NCBI RefSeq assembly: GCF_026341855.1
Contig: NZ_JAPENW010000001.1
Location: 5,881,001 to 5,945,000, forward strand
DNA: 64,000 bases
From: Streptomyces sp. NBC_00568
Lineage (GTDB): Bacteria; Actinomycetota; Actinomycetes; Streptomycetales; Streptomycetaceae
Direction of reading: 5' to 3'
This document shows positions 52,745 through 62,191 of the stretch, one piece after another. Numbering within the stretch: the first letter of the stretch is position 1; every line of letters begins with the position of its first letter. A model generated the notes under the pieces. The model was not told the DNA's origin and made no database searches. It saw nothing but the letters and a program-made list of their open reading frames with translations. The translations under genes and the position numbers were made by a program.

Positions 52745-53476
52745 GTGGCGAACAAGAACATTCCCGACTCCGGCTTCTCCGACGACGACGGTTCCGCCGA
52801 CCCCCGGCTGAGCGCGGCGCTCGCCGCGTGGTCCGCGAACCGGACCGCCGTGCCGCCGGTCCTGGAGGCACTCCGGGGCGCCCGGCTGCTCGTGCCGGTC
52901 GTGGCCATCCTCGGCGAGGTCGAGGAGGACGAGAACGGGCTGCGCCGCGAGAAGACCAGCGACATGGCGGTGCCCACGCTCAAGGCGGGGAACCGCACGG
53001 CCCTGCCCGCCTTCACGTCCACCGACGCGCTGGCCCGCTGGGACCCGGAGGCCCGCCCCGTCGCCGTACGCCTGATCCAGGTCCTGGAGGCAGCGGCGCA
53101 CGAGAAGGCCGACACGATCGTGCTGGACCTGGCGGGTCCCGTGTCCTACGAGCTGACGGGCTCCGCCCTGCTGGCGCTCGCCGAGGGGCGTACGACCGCC
53201 GACCCGCTCGCCGATCCCGCCGTGGTCGAGGCGGTACGGGCCGCGGTCGCCGCCGAGCCCCTGGTGGTCCGCGCCCATCTCGGCCCCGGCCGGGCGGACG
53301 GCACTCTCGCCCTGGTGCTCGACCCGTCGGCCGCCCCCGCCGAGACCGCTCGCGCGGTGGCCGAGCGGCTCGCGGCCGACGAAACGCTGAGGGCCCGCCT
53401 GGTGCGCGGCCTCGACCTGGCACTGCTGCCGGCCGAGGCGACGCCACCGGGCGAGCCCCTGTACGTACGCGGGTAG
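52745..53476 (+). CDS. SseB-family protein
   Basis: Protein of 243 residues with an SseB-like domain (ALRGARLLVPVVAILGE, LPAFTSTDALARWDPEARPVAV, DTIVLDLAGPVSYELTG). GTG 52745 is selected because TAGGGT (52731-52736) lies eight bases upstream, which suggests a leaderless mRNA; the frame is open from 52649 and ATG 52673 is a second choice. The function of SseB proteins in actinomycetes is not known. It is convergent with the DUF1844 gene. Confidence 0.82.
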   Translation: MANKNIPDSGFSDDDGSADPRLSAALAAWSANRTAVPPVLEALRGARLLVPVVAILGEVEEDENGLRREKTSDMAVPTLKAGNRTALPAFTSTDALARWDPEARPVAVRLIQVLEAAAHEKADTIVLDLAGPVSYELTGSALLALAEGRTTADPLADPAVVEAVRAAVAAEPLVVRAHLGPGRADGTLALVLDPSAAPAETARAVAERLAADETLRARLVRGLDLALLPAEATPPGEPLYVRG

Positions 53477-53518
53477 GCCCGCGTCCGCCTCCGTCTCCGT
53501 ACGACGTACGGACGCGGG

Positions 53519-53875
53519 TCAGCCGTAGACGGGGCCCGTGTACTTCTCGCCCGGGCCCTGGCCCGGCTCGTCCGGGACGAGGGACGCCTCGCGGAAGGCC
53601 AGCTGGAGCGACTTCAGGCCGTCGCGCAGCGGGGCCGCGTGGAAGGAGCTGATCTCGGTGGTGCTCGCGTCGAGCAGCCCGGCCAGCGCGGTGACCAGCT
53701 TGCGCGCCTCGTCCAGGTCCTTGTGCTCGTCGCCCTCCTCGGTGAGACCGAGCTTCACGGCGGCGGCGCTCATCAGGTTGACGGCGACCGTCACGATGAC
53801 CTCGACCGCGGGGACCTCGGCGATGTCGCGGGTCATGGTGTCGTAGTCGGGGTTCTGGGGAGGGGTGTCACTCAT
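53519..53875 (-). CDS. DUF1844 protein
   Basis: Protein of 118 residues. The conserved DUF1844 core is AVEVIVTVAVNLMSAAAVKLGLTEEG and LDEARKLVTALAGLLDA. GGGAGG lies 5 bases before ATG 53875. The family is found next to infC-rpmI-rplT in actinobacteria and often beside SseB genes; no function has been assigned. The 53876-54172 gap is a promoter and leader region for infC. Confidence 0.88.
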   Translation of the reverse strand: MSDTPPQNPDYDTMTRDIAEVPAVEVIVTVAVNLMSAAAVKLGLTEEGDEHKDLDEARKLVTALAGLLDASTTEISSFHAAPLRDGLKSLQLAFREASLVPDEPGQGPGEKYTGPVYG

Positions 53876-54172
53876 GCCTCCCACGATAGGCCCCGGCGCG
53901 CGCGTCCCCGTCCGCGGGAGTCTTCCGCCGGGTGGGAGACGGCGGGGAGGCCGCCGGTTAGCGCGCACCCGGCGGAACTGCTAACCTTGTGTAACGACCG
54001 GCCGGACACGTATGTGCTCGGCCCACAAGTGGAGGCTCCGATCTCCCACCCGACTGTCCTCCGGGACGGCGGGTCATCCGGTCAGGTGGCCACCACCGTT
54101 CCGTACGGACGGTGGAGTCGCCCGAATGTGCGCCCCGCGGTTGACTGCGGCGGTGCTCCGGTTAGCCATGGA

Positions 54173-54215
54173 GCCCCGCCTGTGTCCCGTCCGGGGCATT
54201 TTTCATGTGCCCCGG
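54173..54215 (+). promoter_or_regulatory. Attenuator-like leader of the infC operon
   Basis: Three segments can pair in exclusive ways: GCCCCG (54173-54178), CCGGGGC (54191-54197) and GCCCCGG (54209-54215). The first two form a hairpin directly followed by ATTTTT (54198-54203), as an intrinsic terminator. The second and third form an alternative hairpin that would disrupt it. This resembles ribosomal-protein leader control, by L20 or by a translated signal. Confidence 0.55.
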
Positions 54216-54289
54216 TGGTTGGTCCACTGTCATCAGAGACATACGCGGCGGTCCGCCAGACCGTCGTGTGGTGCTACCGAGGAGGATCC

Positions 54290-54982
54290 ATCAGCACCGA
54301 GCCCCGCATCAACGACCGGATTCGCGTTCCCGAAGTGCGACTTGTCGGTCCCAGCGGCGAGCAGGTCGGGATTGTTCCGCTTGCCAAGGCCCTGGAGCTT
54401 GCTCAGGAGTACGACCTCGACCTCGTCGAGGTGGCCGCGAGCGCACGCCCGCCGGTCTGCAAGCTCATGGACTACGGGAAGTTCAAGTACGAGTCGGCCA
54501 TGAAGGCCCGTGAGGCGCGCAAGAACCAGGCGCACACGGTCATCAAGGAAATGAAGCTCCGGCCGAAGATCGACCCGCACGACTACGACACCAAAAAGGG
54601 TCACGTCGTCCGGTTCCTCAAGCAGGGCGACAAGGTCAAGATCACGATCATGTTCCGTGGTCGCGAGCAGTCCCGGCCGGAACTCGGCTACCGACTGCTG
54701 CAGCGTCTCGCTACGGACGTCGAGGACCTCGGGTTCATCGAGTCGAACCCGAAGCAGGACGGCCGAAACATGATCATGGTTCTCGGTCCGCACAAGAAGA
54801 AGACCGAGGCGATGGCCGAAGCCCGTGAGGCTCAGGCGGCTCGCAAGGCAGAAGCGAAGGCCAATCCCGGTCGTTCGCAGAACGCCGCCGATGACGACAT
54901 CGCCGAGGGCGACGTGGTCGAGGGCGAGACCACCGAGGCCGAGTCCGCCGAGGCCCCGGCCGAGGCATCCGCCGAGGCCTGA
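54290..54982 (+). CDS. infC: Translation initiation factor IF-3, apparent AUC start
   Basis: IF-3 of 230 residues. The N-domain starts STEPRINDRIRVPEVRLVGPSGEQVG; the linker and C-domain (DLDLVEVAASARPPVCKLMDYGKFKYE, KEMKLRPKIDPHDYDTKKGHVVRFLKQGDKVK, NMIMVLGPHKKK) are standard. A 30-residue acidic Ala/Glu tail follows, typical of actinobacteria. No ATG or GTG sits at the right place: the ribosome site GAGGAGG (54279-54285) is four bases before ATC 54290. An in-frame GTG at 54266 has no ribosome site and would translate through the SD. E. coli infC uses AUU for autoregulation, so AUC here is credible. First gene of infC-rpmI-rplT. Confidence 0.93.
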   Translation: MSTEPRINDRIRVPEVRLVGPSGEQVGIVPLAKALELAQEYDLDLVEVAASARPPVCKLMDYGKFKYESAMKAREARKNQAHTVIKEMKLRPKIDPHDYDTKKGHVVRFLKQGDKVKITIMFRGREQSRPELGYRLLQRLATDVEDLGFIESNPKQDGRNMIMVLGPHKKKTEAMAEAREAQAARKAEAKANPGRSQNAADDDIAEGDVVEGETTEAESAEAPAEASAEA

Positions 54983-55088
54983 TCCCAGGGCGCATGCCCC
55001 GGGATGTCAATCCATACATATGACGTTCCACCGTGCCCGGTCCAGCGACCGGGCACCGGAACGCCACTGACGAGGAGAGAACGGCGCT

Positions 55089-55283
55089 ATGCCGAAGAAC
55101 AAGTCGCACAGCGGTGCCAGCAAGCGCTTCAAGATCACCGGCTCCGGCAAGGTGCTCCGTGAGCGCGCCGGCAAGCGCCACCTGCTCGAGCACAAGTCGT
55201 CCCGCGTGACCCGTCGTCTCACCGGCACCGCCGAGATGGCCCCGGGCGACGCCGCGAAGATCAAGAAGCTTCTCGGCAAGTGA
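55089..55283 (+). CDS. rpmI: 50S ribosomal protein L35
   Basis: Protein of 64 residues, MPKNKSHSGASKRFKITGSG, highly basic, with the L35 ending TAEMAPGDAAKIKKLLGK. GAGGAGAG lies upstream of ATG 55089. It follows infC by 106 bp and precedes rplT by 95 bp. It is a large-subunit protein; the gene cluster is the conserved bacterial order. Confidence 0.97.
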   Translation: MPKNKSHSGASKRFKITGSGKVLRERAGKRHLLEHKSSRVTRRLTGTAEMAPGDAAKIKKLLGK

Positions 55284-55378
55284 CGTACCGGCGCTTCGGC
55301 GCCGCACGTCTGAACCGGGACCCCATCGATTTCGGGCCGTGTGAGTCCAACCACGGCCCCGCTACAAGGAGTTAAAAA

Positions 55379-55762
55379 GTGGCACGCGTCAAGCGGGCAG
55401 TCAACGCCCACAAGAAGCGCCGGGCGATCCTCGAGGCGGCCTCCGGCTACCGCGGTCAGCGTTCGCGCCTGTACCGCAAGGCCAAGGAGCAGGTCACCCA
55501 CTCTCTGGTCTACAACTACAACGACCGCAAGAAGCGCAAGGGCGACTTCCGTCAGCTGTGGATCCAGCGCATCAACGCTGCGGCCCGCCAGAACGGCATG
55601 ACGTACAACCGCCTCATCCAGGGTCTGAAGGCCGCCAACATCGAGGTGGACCGCAAGATCCTCGCGGAGCTGGCCGTCAACGACGCCAACGCGTTCGCCG
55701 CGCTCGTCGAGGTCGCGCAGAAGGCGCTGCCGTCGGACGTCAACGCGCCGAAGGCCGCGTGA
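55379..55762 (+). CDS. rplT: 50S ribosomal protein L20
   Basis: Protein of 127 residues starting MARVKRAVNAHKKRRAILE, with YNYNDRKKRKGDFRQLWIQRINAAAR in the middle, a canonical L20. GTG 55379 with AAGGAG upstream. L20 assembles early on 23S rRNA and in several bacteria represses its own operon at the mRNA leader, which makes the leader at 54173 a candidate target. Confidence 0.97.
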   Translation: MARVKRAVNAHKKRRAILEAASGYRGQRSRLYRKAKEQVTHSLVYNYNDRKKRKGDFRQLWIQRINAAARQNGMTYNRLIQGLKAANIEVDRKILAELAVNDANAFAALVEVAQKALPSDVNAPKAA

Positions 55763-55797
55763 CGCTGCGCTGGCTCTAGCCGACGTGGACGTGACTG

Positions 55798-55829
55798 AAG
55801 GACCCGCAGGTTTCAGCCTGCGGGTCCTT
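55798..55829 (+). terminator. Intrinsic terminator of the infC operon
   Basis: A perfect 13-bp stem (55798-55810 with 55817-55829) closes a TTTCAG loop and is followed by T-rich sequence. It ends the operon 36 bp after rplT. Confidence 0.92.
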
Positions 55830-55900
55830 TGCTGCTGACGCCCGCTGAGGCTGTGCGTGCGGGTGCCGGCCGTCGGGGGCTGATCGCTCCCCCGAGTTCT

Positions 55901-55942
55901 CGGCTCCGCTCGAACAGGGGGACCCCCATCGCGGCGGAGCCG
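55901..55942. repeat. Short inverted repeat before the rRNA methyltransferase gene
   Basis: CGGCTCCGC (55901-55909) pairs with GCGGAGCCG (55934-55942), with a GGGGG-A-CCCCC hairpin inside. This GAGTTCTCGGCTCCGCTCG-type sequence is, from memory, a recurrent Streptomyces intergenic element. It may modulate readthrough. Confidence 0.45.
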
Positions 55943-56010
55943 CAGATCGACACGGGCCCGCGCCCCCAGGGGGTTGCAGTCGTCCCCAGATATCGAAGGT
56001 GAACCAGACA

Positions 56011-56871
<861 letters not shown>

Positions 56872-56924
56872 TAGGGTGACGGGCTCGGGGGCCCTCTGCG
56901 CCAGACGAGAGGTGGGGTACGGGG

Positions 56925-58106
56925 ATGAGTGTCGGCACGGGCGGGGCGCAGAGCGCGCTACGAGCACGAGACGTGCGCGGCACATCCGCGTCCCGGCACG
57001 ATGACACCGCCGGAGACGGCCCCGGAGCCGGACTCGGCATCGACCCCGACGACCTGCCCGACGGAATCGTCGTCGCCGACGAACACGGCCGGGTGATCTG
57101 CTTCAACGCCGCCGCCGCCCGGATCACGGCGGTCCCCGCGGCCGAGGCCCTCGGCCGACGGCTCGAATCGGCGCTCCCCCTGGAGGACCTGGAAGGCCGC
57201 CGATGGTGGCAGATGACCGACCCGTACGGCGGTCTCGCCATCCGCAACGGACAGCCCGAGCGCAATCTGCTGCTCCCCGGCGGCCGTGAGGTCCTCGTCT
57301 CCGCGCGCTATGTGCGGACCCGGCCCACCGGACCGGTCCGCCGGGTCGTCGTCTCCCTGCGCGACACCGAGGCCCGCCGCCGCACCGAGCGCAGCCACGC
57401 CGAGCTGATCGCCACGGTCGCCCATGAGCTGCGCTCGCCGCTCACCTCCGTCAAGGGCTTCACGGCGACCCTGCTCGCCAAGTGGGAACGCTTCACCGAC
57501 GACCAGAAGAAACTGATGCTGGAGACCGTCGACGCCGACGCGAACCGTGTCACCCGGCTCATCGCCGAGCTCCTCGACATCTCCCGCATCGACTCCGGGC
57601 GCCTCGAACTGCGCCGCCAGCCCGTCGACATAGGCGCCGCCGTCGGCCGGCACATCCAGGCGTACGTCGCCTCGGGCCAGCCCGCCGACCGCTTCCTGCT
57701 GCGCATCGAGCAGCCCCTGCCCGCTCTCTGGGCCGACCCCGACAAGATCGACCAGGTGCTCAGCAACCTGATCGAAAATGCGGTGCGGCACGGCGAGGGA
57801 ACCGTCACCATTGACGTGGCACCCTCGGTCTCCCCGCGTGAGCGGCCGGAAGACGAGGGCACGGCGAACGCCGTCACGTCGGTCACCGTGAGCGACGAGG
57901 GCACCGGAATCCCGGAGGAGTCCATGAACCGCGTCTTCACCCGCTTCTGGCGGGGCAGCAAGCGCGGCGGCACCGGCCTCGGGCTCTACATCGTCAAGGG
58001 CATCGTCGAAGCCCACGGCGGCACCATCACGGTCGGCCGTGCCCCCGGCGGGGGCGCGGAGTTCCGATTTACGTTGCCCGTGGGCACCCCGGCGTACCTT
58101 CTGTAA
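56925..58106 (+). CDS. Soluble PAS-domain sensor histidine kinase
   Basis: Kinase of 393 residues with no transmembrane segment. A PAS-like sensor domain covers about residues 43-150 (LPDGIVVADEHGRVICFNAAAARITAVPAAEALGR). The H-box is IATVAHELRSPLTSVKGF (phospho-His near 171); the N, G1, F and G2 boxes are NLIENAVRHGEGT, VSDEGTGIPEE, VFTRFWRGSKRGGTGLGLYIVKGI. No response-regulator gene is adjacent, so it is an orphan. It lies between the rRNA methyltransferase and pheS, which suggests an intracellular signal. TAGGGT precedes the ATG by about 47 bp. Confidence 0.92.
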   Translation: MSVGTGGAQSALRARDVRGTSASRHDDTAGDGPGAGLGIDPDDLPDGIVVADEHGRVICFNAAAARITAVPAAEALGRRLESALPLEDLEGRRWWQMTDPYGGLAIRNGQPERNLLLPGGREVLVSARYVRTRPTGPVRRVVVSLRDTEARRRTERSHAELIATVAHELRSPLTSVKGFTATLLAKWERFTDDQKKLMLETVDADANRVTRLIAELLDISRIDSGRLELRRQPVDIGAAVGRHIQAYVASGQPADRFLLRIEQPLPALWADPDKIDQVLSNLIENAVRHGEGTVTIDVAPSVSPRERPEDEGTANAVTSVTVSDEGTGIPEESMNRVFTRFWRGSKRGGTGLGLYIVKGIVEAHGGTITVGRAPGGGAEFRFTLPVGTPAYLL

Positions 58107-58289
58107 ACGCCGCAGCGGCCCCCACGGGCGCATCCGCACGGGAGCACCGCGAGGACGCCCAGTCCTGGGCAGGCCCCCACCCCCGTTAGACTCGGCCTTT
58201 GGCACCTTTGCGTCCTCTCATCTGCGGACGATTCGTCTCCGAGTCGATGACGGGGACCCTCAGCCAGCCAACCGGAAGCACGGGAAGAG

Positions 58290-59420
58290 ATGTCGGCACC
58301 TAATAAGTCGTACGACCCTGTAGAGGTCGAGGCCTTGAAACCGGAAGAGATCGAGCGCATGCGGGACGAGGCGCTCGCCGCCTTCGCGGCCGCCGGTGAC
58401 CTCGACGCGCTCCAGGAGGCCAAGGTCGCCCACACCGGCGGCACCTCCCCGCTGGCCCTGGCCAACCGCGAGATCGGAGCGCTGCCCCCGCAGGCCAAGG
58501 CGGCGGCCGGCAAGCTCGTCGGCCAGGCCCGCGGCGCCGTGAACAAGGCCCTCGCCGCCCGCCAGACAGAGCTGGAGGCCGAGCGCGACGCGCGCGTACT
58601 GGTCGAGGAGGCGGTGGACGTCACCCTGCCGTACGACCGCGTACCGAGCGGCGCCCGGCACCCGCTGACCACCATGATGGAGCGGGTCGCGGACGTCTTC
58701 GTGTCCATGGGATACGAGGTCGCCGAGGGACCCGAGGTCGAGGCGGAGTGGTTCAACTTCGACGCCCTGAACTTCGGCCCGGACCACCCGGCCCGGCAGA
58801 TGCAGGACACCTTCTTCGTCCAGGGCCCCAAGGGCGCTGACAGCGACGGCGAGTCCGGTGTCGTGCTGCGCACCCACACCTCACCGGTGCAGGCCCGCGC
58901 CATGCTCGACCGGGAGCCGCCCGTCTACGTCGTGTGCCCCGGCCGCGTCTACCGCACGGACGAACTCGACGCCACGCACACCCCGGTCTTCCACCAGATC
59001 GAGCTGCTGGCCGTCGACGAGGGCCTGACCATGGCCGACCTCAAGGGCACCCTGGACCACATGGTCCAGTCGCTCTTCGGCTCGGACATGAAGACCCGGC
59101 TGCGCCCGAACTACTTCCCCTTCACCGAGCCGTCCGCCGAGATGGACATGCTCTGCTACGTCTGCAAGGGCGAGTCCGTCGGCAACCCCGACCGCCCCTG
59201 CCGGACCTGCTCCTCCGAGGGCTGGATCGAGCTCGGCGGCTGCGGCATGGTCAACCCGCGGGTGCTGGTCGCCTGTGGCGTGGACCCGGAGAAGTACAGC
59301 GGATTCGCCTTCGGGTTCGGCATCGAGCGGATGCTGATGTTCCGTCACAACGTAGAAGACATGCGAGACATGGTCGAGGGTGACGTCCGGTTCACCCGGC
59401 CGTTCGGGATGGAGATCTGA
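58290..59420 (+). CDS. pheS: Phenylalanine-tRNA ligase alpha subunit
   Basis: Class II synthetase subunit of 376 residues. An N-terminal coiled-coil tRNA-binding part (to about residue 100) is followed by the catalytic core: motif 2 region VLRTHTSPVQARAML, RVYRTDELDATHTPVFHQIELLAVD, and motif 3 AFGFGIERMLMFRHNVEDMRDM. The upstream gap 58107-58289 contains a TAGACT -10-like box (58187-58192) and no T-box was recognised. ATG 58290. It overlaps pheT by one base (TGATG). Confidence 0.97.
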   Translation: MSAPNKSYDPVEVEALKPEEIERMRDEALAAFAAAGDLDALQEAKVAHTGGTSPLALANREIGALPPQAKAAAGKLVGQARGAVNKALAARQTELEAERDARVLVEEAVDVTLPYDRVPSGARHPLTTMMERVADVFVSMGYEVAEGPEVEAEWFNFDALNFGPDHPARQMQDTFFVQGPKGADSDGESGVVLRTHTSPVQARAMLDREPPVYVVCPGRVYRTDELDATHTPVFHQIELLAVDEGLTMADLKGTLDHMVQSLFGSDMKTRLRPNYFPFTEPSAEMDMLCYVCKGESVGNPDRPCRTCSSEGWIELGGCGMVNPRVLVACGVDPEKYSGFAFGFGIERMLMFRHNVEDMRDMVEGDVRFTRPFGMEI

Positions 59421-61924
59421 TGCGGGTCCCGCTTTCTTGGCTGCGGGAGTACGTCGACCTGCCGGCGACGGAGACCGGGCGCGACGTCCAGGCCAAGCTC
59501 ATTTCGGCAGGCCTCGAGGTCGAGACCGTCGAGCAGCTCGGCGCCGACCTCAAGGGTCCCCTGGTCGTCGGCCAGGTGCTCACCATCGAGGAACTGACGG
59601 AGTTCAAGAAGCCCATCCGCTTCTGCACCGTCGACGTCGGCACCGCCAACGGCACCGGTGAGCCCCAGGAGATCGTCTGCGGCGCCCGCAACTTCGCCGT
59701 CGGCGACAAGGTCGTCGTGGTGCTGCCCGGCGCCGTCCTGCCCGGCAACTTCGCGATCGCCGCGCGCAAGACGTACGGCAAGACCTCGCACGGCATGATC
59801 TGCTCCGGCGACGAGCTGGGCATGGGCGACGACGGCTCCGGCGGCATCATCGTGCTGCCGCCCGAGGTCGAGGTCGGTACCGACGCGATCGAGCTGCTCC
59901 AGCTCGTCGACGAGGTCCTCGACATCGCCGTCACGCCCGACCGCGGCTACGCACTGTCGCTGCGCGGCGTGGCCCGCGAGGCCGCCATCGCGTACGGCCT
60001 GCCGCTGCGCGACCCCGCGCTGCTCGACGTACCGGCCCCGAACGCGTTCGGCTACCCGGTGCAGATCTCCGACCCGATGGGCTGCGACCGCTTCACCGCG
60101 CGGACGGTGACCGGCCTCGACCCCGACGCCCACTCCCCGATCTGGCTGCGGCGCCGGCTGCAGAAGGCCGGGATGCGCCCGATCTCGCTGGCCGTCGACA
60201 TCACCAACTACGTGATGCTGGAGCTCGGCCAGCCCCTGCACGCCTACGACCGCAGCCGGGTCCAGGGCACGATCGGCGTACGCCGGGCCGAGCAGGGCGA
60301 GAAGATCACCACCCTCGACGGTGTCAAGCGCACGCTGGACGCCGGAGACCTGGTGATCACCGACGACCGCGGGCCCATCGGCCTCGCGGGCGTCATGGGC
60401 GGCGCCCACACCGAGATCGACGACACCGAGGGCACCACGACCGAGGTCGTCATCGAGGCCGCGCACTTCGACGCGATCTCGATCGCGCGCACGGCCCGCC
60501 GTCACAGGCTGGCCTCCGAGGCGTCCAAGCGCTTCGAGCGCGGCGTCGACCCGCAGGCCGCGTCCGCCGCGGCCCAGCGGACCGTCGACCTGCTCGTGCT
60601 CCTCGCGGGCGGCACCGCCGACGCCGGGGTCACCGAGGTGATCGCGCCGTCCGCGCCGCACACCATCACCATCCCGGCGGACCACCCGGACAAGGTGGCC
60701 GGTGTCGACTACGGCCGCGAGACCGTCGTCCGCCGCCTCCAGCAGGTCGGCTGCGACGTGTACGGGCAGGACGAGCTGATCGTCACCGTGCCGTCCTGGC
60801 GGCCCGACCTGACGGACCCGAACGACCTCGCGGAAGAGGTCATCCGGCTCGAGGGCTACGAGAACCTGCCCTCCACGCTGCCCAAGCCCCCGGCGGGTCT
60901 CGGCCTCACCGACCGGCAGCGGCTGAACCGCCGGATCGGCCGCGCGCTGGCCGGTGCCGGATACGTGGAGGCGCTGAACTACCCGTTCATCGGCGAGCAC
61001 GTCTTCGACCAGTTCGGCCTGGCCGACGACGACCCGAAGCGCAAGGTCGTCAAGCTGGTCAACCCGCTCTCCGACGAGGAGCCCGCGCTCCGTACGACGC
61101 TGCTGCCGGGTCTGCTCCAGACCCTGCGCCGCAACGACGGCCGCGGCAGCCACGACCTGGCGCTCTTCGAGACGGGCCTGGTCTTCCACCCGCAGGAGGA
61201 ACTGCGCGTCGCCGGGCGGCTGCCCGTCGACCGCCGTCCCACCGACGAGGAGGTCGCGTCCCTGACCGCCGCGCTTCCCGTCCAGCCCCGGCACGCCGCC
61301 GTCGTCCTCGCGGGCGCCCGCGAGCAGGCCGGCTGGTGGGGCAAGGGCCGTCCGGCCGACTGGGCCGACGCGATCGAGGCCGCGCGCACCCTGGCCCGCG
61401 AGTCGGGGACCGAACTCCTCGTCCGCTCCGGCCAGTACGGGCCGTGGCACCCGGGCCGCTGCGCCGAGCTCGCGGTCCTCGTGGACGGTGCGGAGCAGGT
61501 CATCGGGTACGCCGGTGAGCTGCACCCCGGTGTACTGAAGACGCTGGGCCTGCCCGCGCGCACCTGCGCGATGGAGCTGGACCTGGACGTGCTGGAGCGG
61601 GCGAGCTCGGGCCACCCCAAGGGCCCGAAGATCTCGACCTTCCCGGTCGCCACGCAGGACGTCGCGCTGGTCGTCGACAGGACCGTCCCGCACACGGACG
61701 TCGAAGCGGCGCTGCGCGACGGCGCGGGTGAACTCCTCGAGTCCATCCGGCTGTTCGACGAGTACGAGAGCGAGCAGCTCGGCGAGGACAAGAAGTCCCT
61801 CGCCTACGCGCTGCGGTTCCGTGCCGCCGATCGCACGCTGACGGTCGACGAAGCGTCCGCGGCGCGCGACGCGGCGGTGGCACTGGCCGCCGAGCGCACG
61901 GGAGCCGTGCTGCGCGGAGCCTAG
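59420..61924 (+). CDS. pheT: Phenylalanine-tRNA ligase beta subunit
   Basis: Subunit of 834 residues. The order is an N-terminal tRNA-binding EMAP/OB domain (residues about 40-150, VCGARNFAVGDKVVVVLPGA), the B3/B4 editing domain (RPISLAVDITNYVMLELGQPLHAYD), the B5 DNA-binding-like domain, the catalytic-like core (RIGRALAGAGYVEALNYPFI) and the C-terminal anticodon domain (SKISTFPVATQDVALVVD-like and SIRLFDEYESEQLGEDKKSLAYALRF). It forms an alpha2-beta2 enzyme with PheS. A small GGAGCC-TAGG-GGCTCC hairpin covers its stop codon. Confidence 0.97.
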   Translation: MRVPLSWLREYVDLPATETGRDVQAKLISAGLEVETVEQLGADLKGPLVVGQVLTIEELTEFKKPIRFCTVDVGTANGTGEPQEIVCGARNFAVGDKVVVVLPGAVLPGNFAIAARKTYGKTSHGMICSGDELGMGDDGSGGIIVLPPEVEVGTDAIELLQLVDEVLDIAVTPDRGYALSLRGVAREAAIAYGLPLRDPALLDVPAPNAFGYPVQISDPMGCDRFTARTVTGLDPDAHSPIWLRRRLQKAGMRPISLAVDITNYVMLELGQPLHAYDRSRVQGTIGVRRAEQGEKITTLDGVKRTLDAGDLVITDDRGPIGLAGVMGGAHTEIDDTEGTTTEVVIEAAHFDAISIARTARRHRLASEASKRFERGVDPQAASAAAQRTVDLLVLLAGGTADAGVTEVIAPSAPHTITIPADHPDKVAGVDYGRETVVRRLQQVGCDVYGQDELIVTVPSWRPDLTDPNDLAEEVIRLEGYENLPSTLPKPPAGLGLTDRQRLNRRIGRALAGAGYVEALNYPFIGEHVFDQFGLADDDPKRKVVKLVNPLSDEEPALRTTLLPGLLQTLRRNDGRGSHDLALFETGLVFHPQEELRVAGRLPVDRRPTDEEVASLTAALPVQPRHAAVVLAGAREQAGWWGKGRPADWADAIEAARTLARESGTELLVRSGQYGPWHPGRCAELAVLVDGAEQVIGYAGELHPGVLKTLGLPARTCAMELDLDVLERASSGHPKGPKISTFPVATQDVALVVDRTVPHTDVEAALRDGAGELLESIRLFDEYESEQLGEDKKSLAYALRFRAADRTLTVDEASAARDAAVALAAERTGAVLRGA

Positions 61925-62191
61925 GGGCTCCACCGGTTGTGCCGGGGAGCTGTGCGCCGTTCGGTGGCCGCGGATGTCCGTGGCCGGGCGCGCGGCTCCC
62001 CGCTCCCGTTTCCAGGCCTTCCGTGGCTCCTGCCTGCATAAATGCGCGCGCCCGAAGACACCTCACTCATTCGGGTGACATGCCCGGGCGATCCGGCCCG
62101 GCCGGGCCGGGCGGTCGACAGAATCGGACCGGTCTCTCCGAGGCCGTCCGCGCTGTCAGTGCTGTCAGTGCCTATTGGGGGGCCAATCGGC

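Noticed and set aside
58107..58289. T-box or Phe attenuator before pheS
   Set aside because: No T-box sequence, leader peptide with Phe codons or terminator hairpin could be identified.
59345..61933. 862-residue minus-strand frame
   Set aside because: Complete antisense shadow of pheT.
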